Origin: Clostridia bacterium
GTDB taxonomy: Bacteria > Bacillota > Clostridia > Christensenellales > CAG-1252
Reading direction: 5' to 3'
Assembly: GCA_017615495.1 (NCBI GenBank)
Contig: JAGAAA010000132.1
Location: 1-5,079, forward strand
DNA: 5,079 nt
The notes below the pieces were generated by a model. That model worked only from the letters and a program-made list of their open reading frames with translations. It ran no database searches and was not told the origin of the DNA. Both the position numbers and the translations under genes were made by a program. This document shows, piece after piece, positions 4,935 to 5,079 of this stretch (position 1 is the stretch's first letter; each line of letters opens with the position of its first letter).

Positions 4935-5079
4935 CCCCAGAAGGGCGGCAGCAAGCGAAACTTCAAAACAAAATAGATTAAGCAAAAATTAAAGCAAGTG
5001 ATTTCTGTCAATTCATAATTTATTATGAGTTTTGAGCGTGCGCCTGAAAAGGGGCACGGAAAACCAAGATTAAACTTAA
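4928..5079 (+). ncRNA. Hairpin-rich transcript leader, probable pre-16S rRNA leader (runs off right edge)
   Basis: No coding frame with a ribosome binding site is visible. GTTGTC (4928-4933) plus CCC (4935-4937) pair with GGG (4943-4945) plus GGCAGC (4947-4952). AATTCATAA (5010-5018) pairs with TTATGAGTT (5023-5031) over a TTTA loop. CGTGC (5037-5041) pairs with GCACG (5054-5058), enclosing CCT/AGG around a GAAA loop. CTTCAAAACAAAATAG (4961-4976) resembles the boxA-like stretch of Bacillota rRNA leaders. The terminal CAAGATTAAACTT resembles, from memory, sequence just before 16S genes in clostridia. An mRNA leader for an unseen gene is the main alternative. Confidence 0.5.

Noticed and set aside
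5034..5058. Retron msr start (GAGC followed by a hairpin)
   Set aside because: The GAGC lies over 100 bases from the predicted transcript start and there is no a1/a2 repeat or reverse transcriptase in the window.
5038..5079. Group II intron 5' end (GTGCG-CC...GG)
   Set aside because: The GUGYG-like start and following small stem are suggestive, but the sequence closes into a simple hairpin (CGTGC/GCACG), and the context fits an rRNA leader better. No reverse transcriptase is in view.

Overview
This 5,079-bp window looks like chromosomal DNA from a Gram-positive anaerobe-type bacterium (Bacillota, Clostridia-like). The inference rests on four points: strong AGGAG-type ribosome binding sites, a lipoprotein with a lipobox and Ser at +2, the order mfd then a parvulin-type foldase (an arrangement I know from Clostridia), and a leader at the right edge resembling clostridial pre-16S rRNA leaders. 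Coding DNA is moderately GC-rich and the spacers are AT-rich. Species cannot be named from this.

Layout, left to right, all genes on the + strand. (1) Positions 2-1690 hold the C-terminal half of mfd, the transcription-repair coupling factor, cut by the left edge. (2) Positions 1691-1835 form a spacer with an AT-rich inverted repeat over the mfd stop codon, a promoter with a good -10 box, and a structured 5' leader whose last hairpin overlaps the next Shine-Dalgarno sequence. (3) Positions 1836-4043 encode a 735-residue lipoprotein that I read as a highly modified PrsA/SurA-like parvulin foldase. It carries an inserted bacterial Ig-like (Big_3-type) domain and a tandem eight-cysteine motif inside the parvulin region. 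(4) A strong intrinsic terminator follows and ends directly against the Shine-Dalgarno of (5), a NudF-type ADP-ribose pyrophosphatase (4087-4656). (6) A second strong terminator lies at 4673-4708.

The last 423 bases (4657-5079) hold no protein gene I would support, but they are dense in signals: the nudF terminator, a 24-bp perfectly alternating pyrimidine-purine tract (Z-DNA candidate), four A-tracts phased at about 10 bp (predicted curvature/UP-like element), a near-consensus sigma-A promoter (TTGACA, 17 bp, TAAGAT) whose -35 lies in one arm of an 8-bp inverted repeat, and a hairpin-rich leader running off the right edge. The best reading is the promoter and leader of an rRNA operon whose 16S gene starts just outside the window.

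Functionally, mfd (DNA repair), the foldase (extracytoplasmic protein folding) and nudF (nucleotide-sugar housecleaning) are housekeeping genes that are neighbours rather than one pathway. I see no mobile element, CRISPR array or tRNA. The least ordinary items are the foldase architecture and the promoter-proximal DNA structure on the right.
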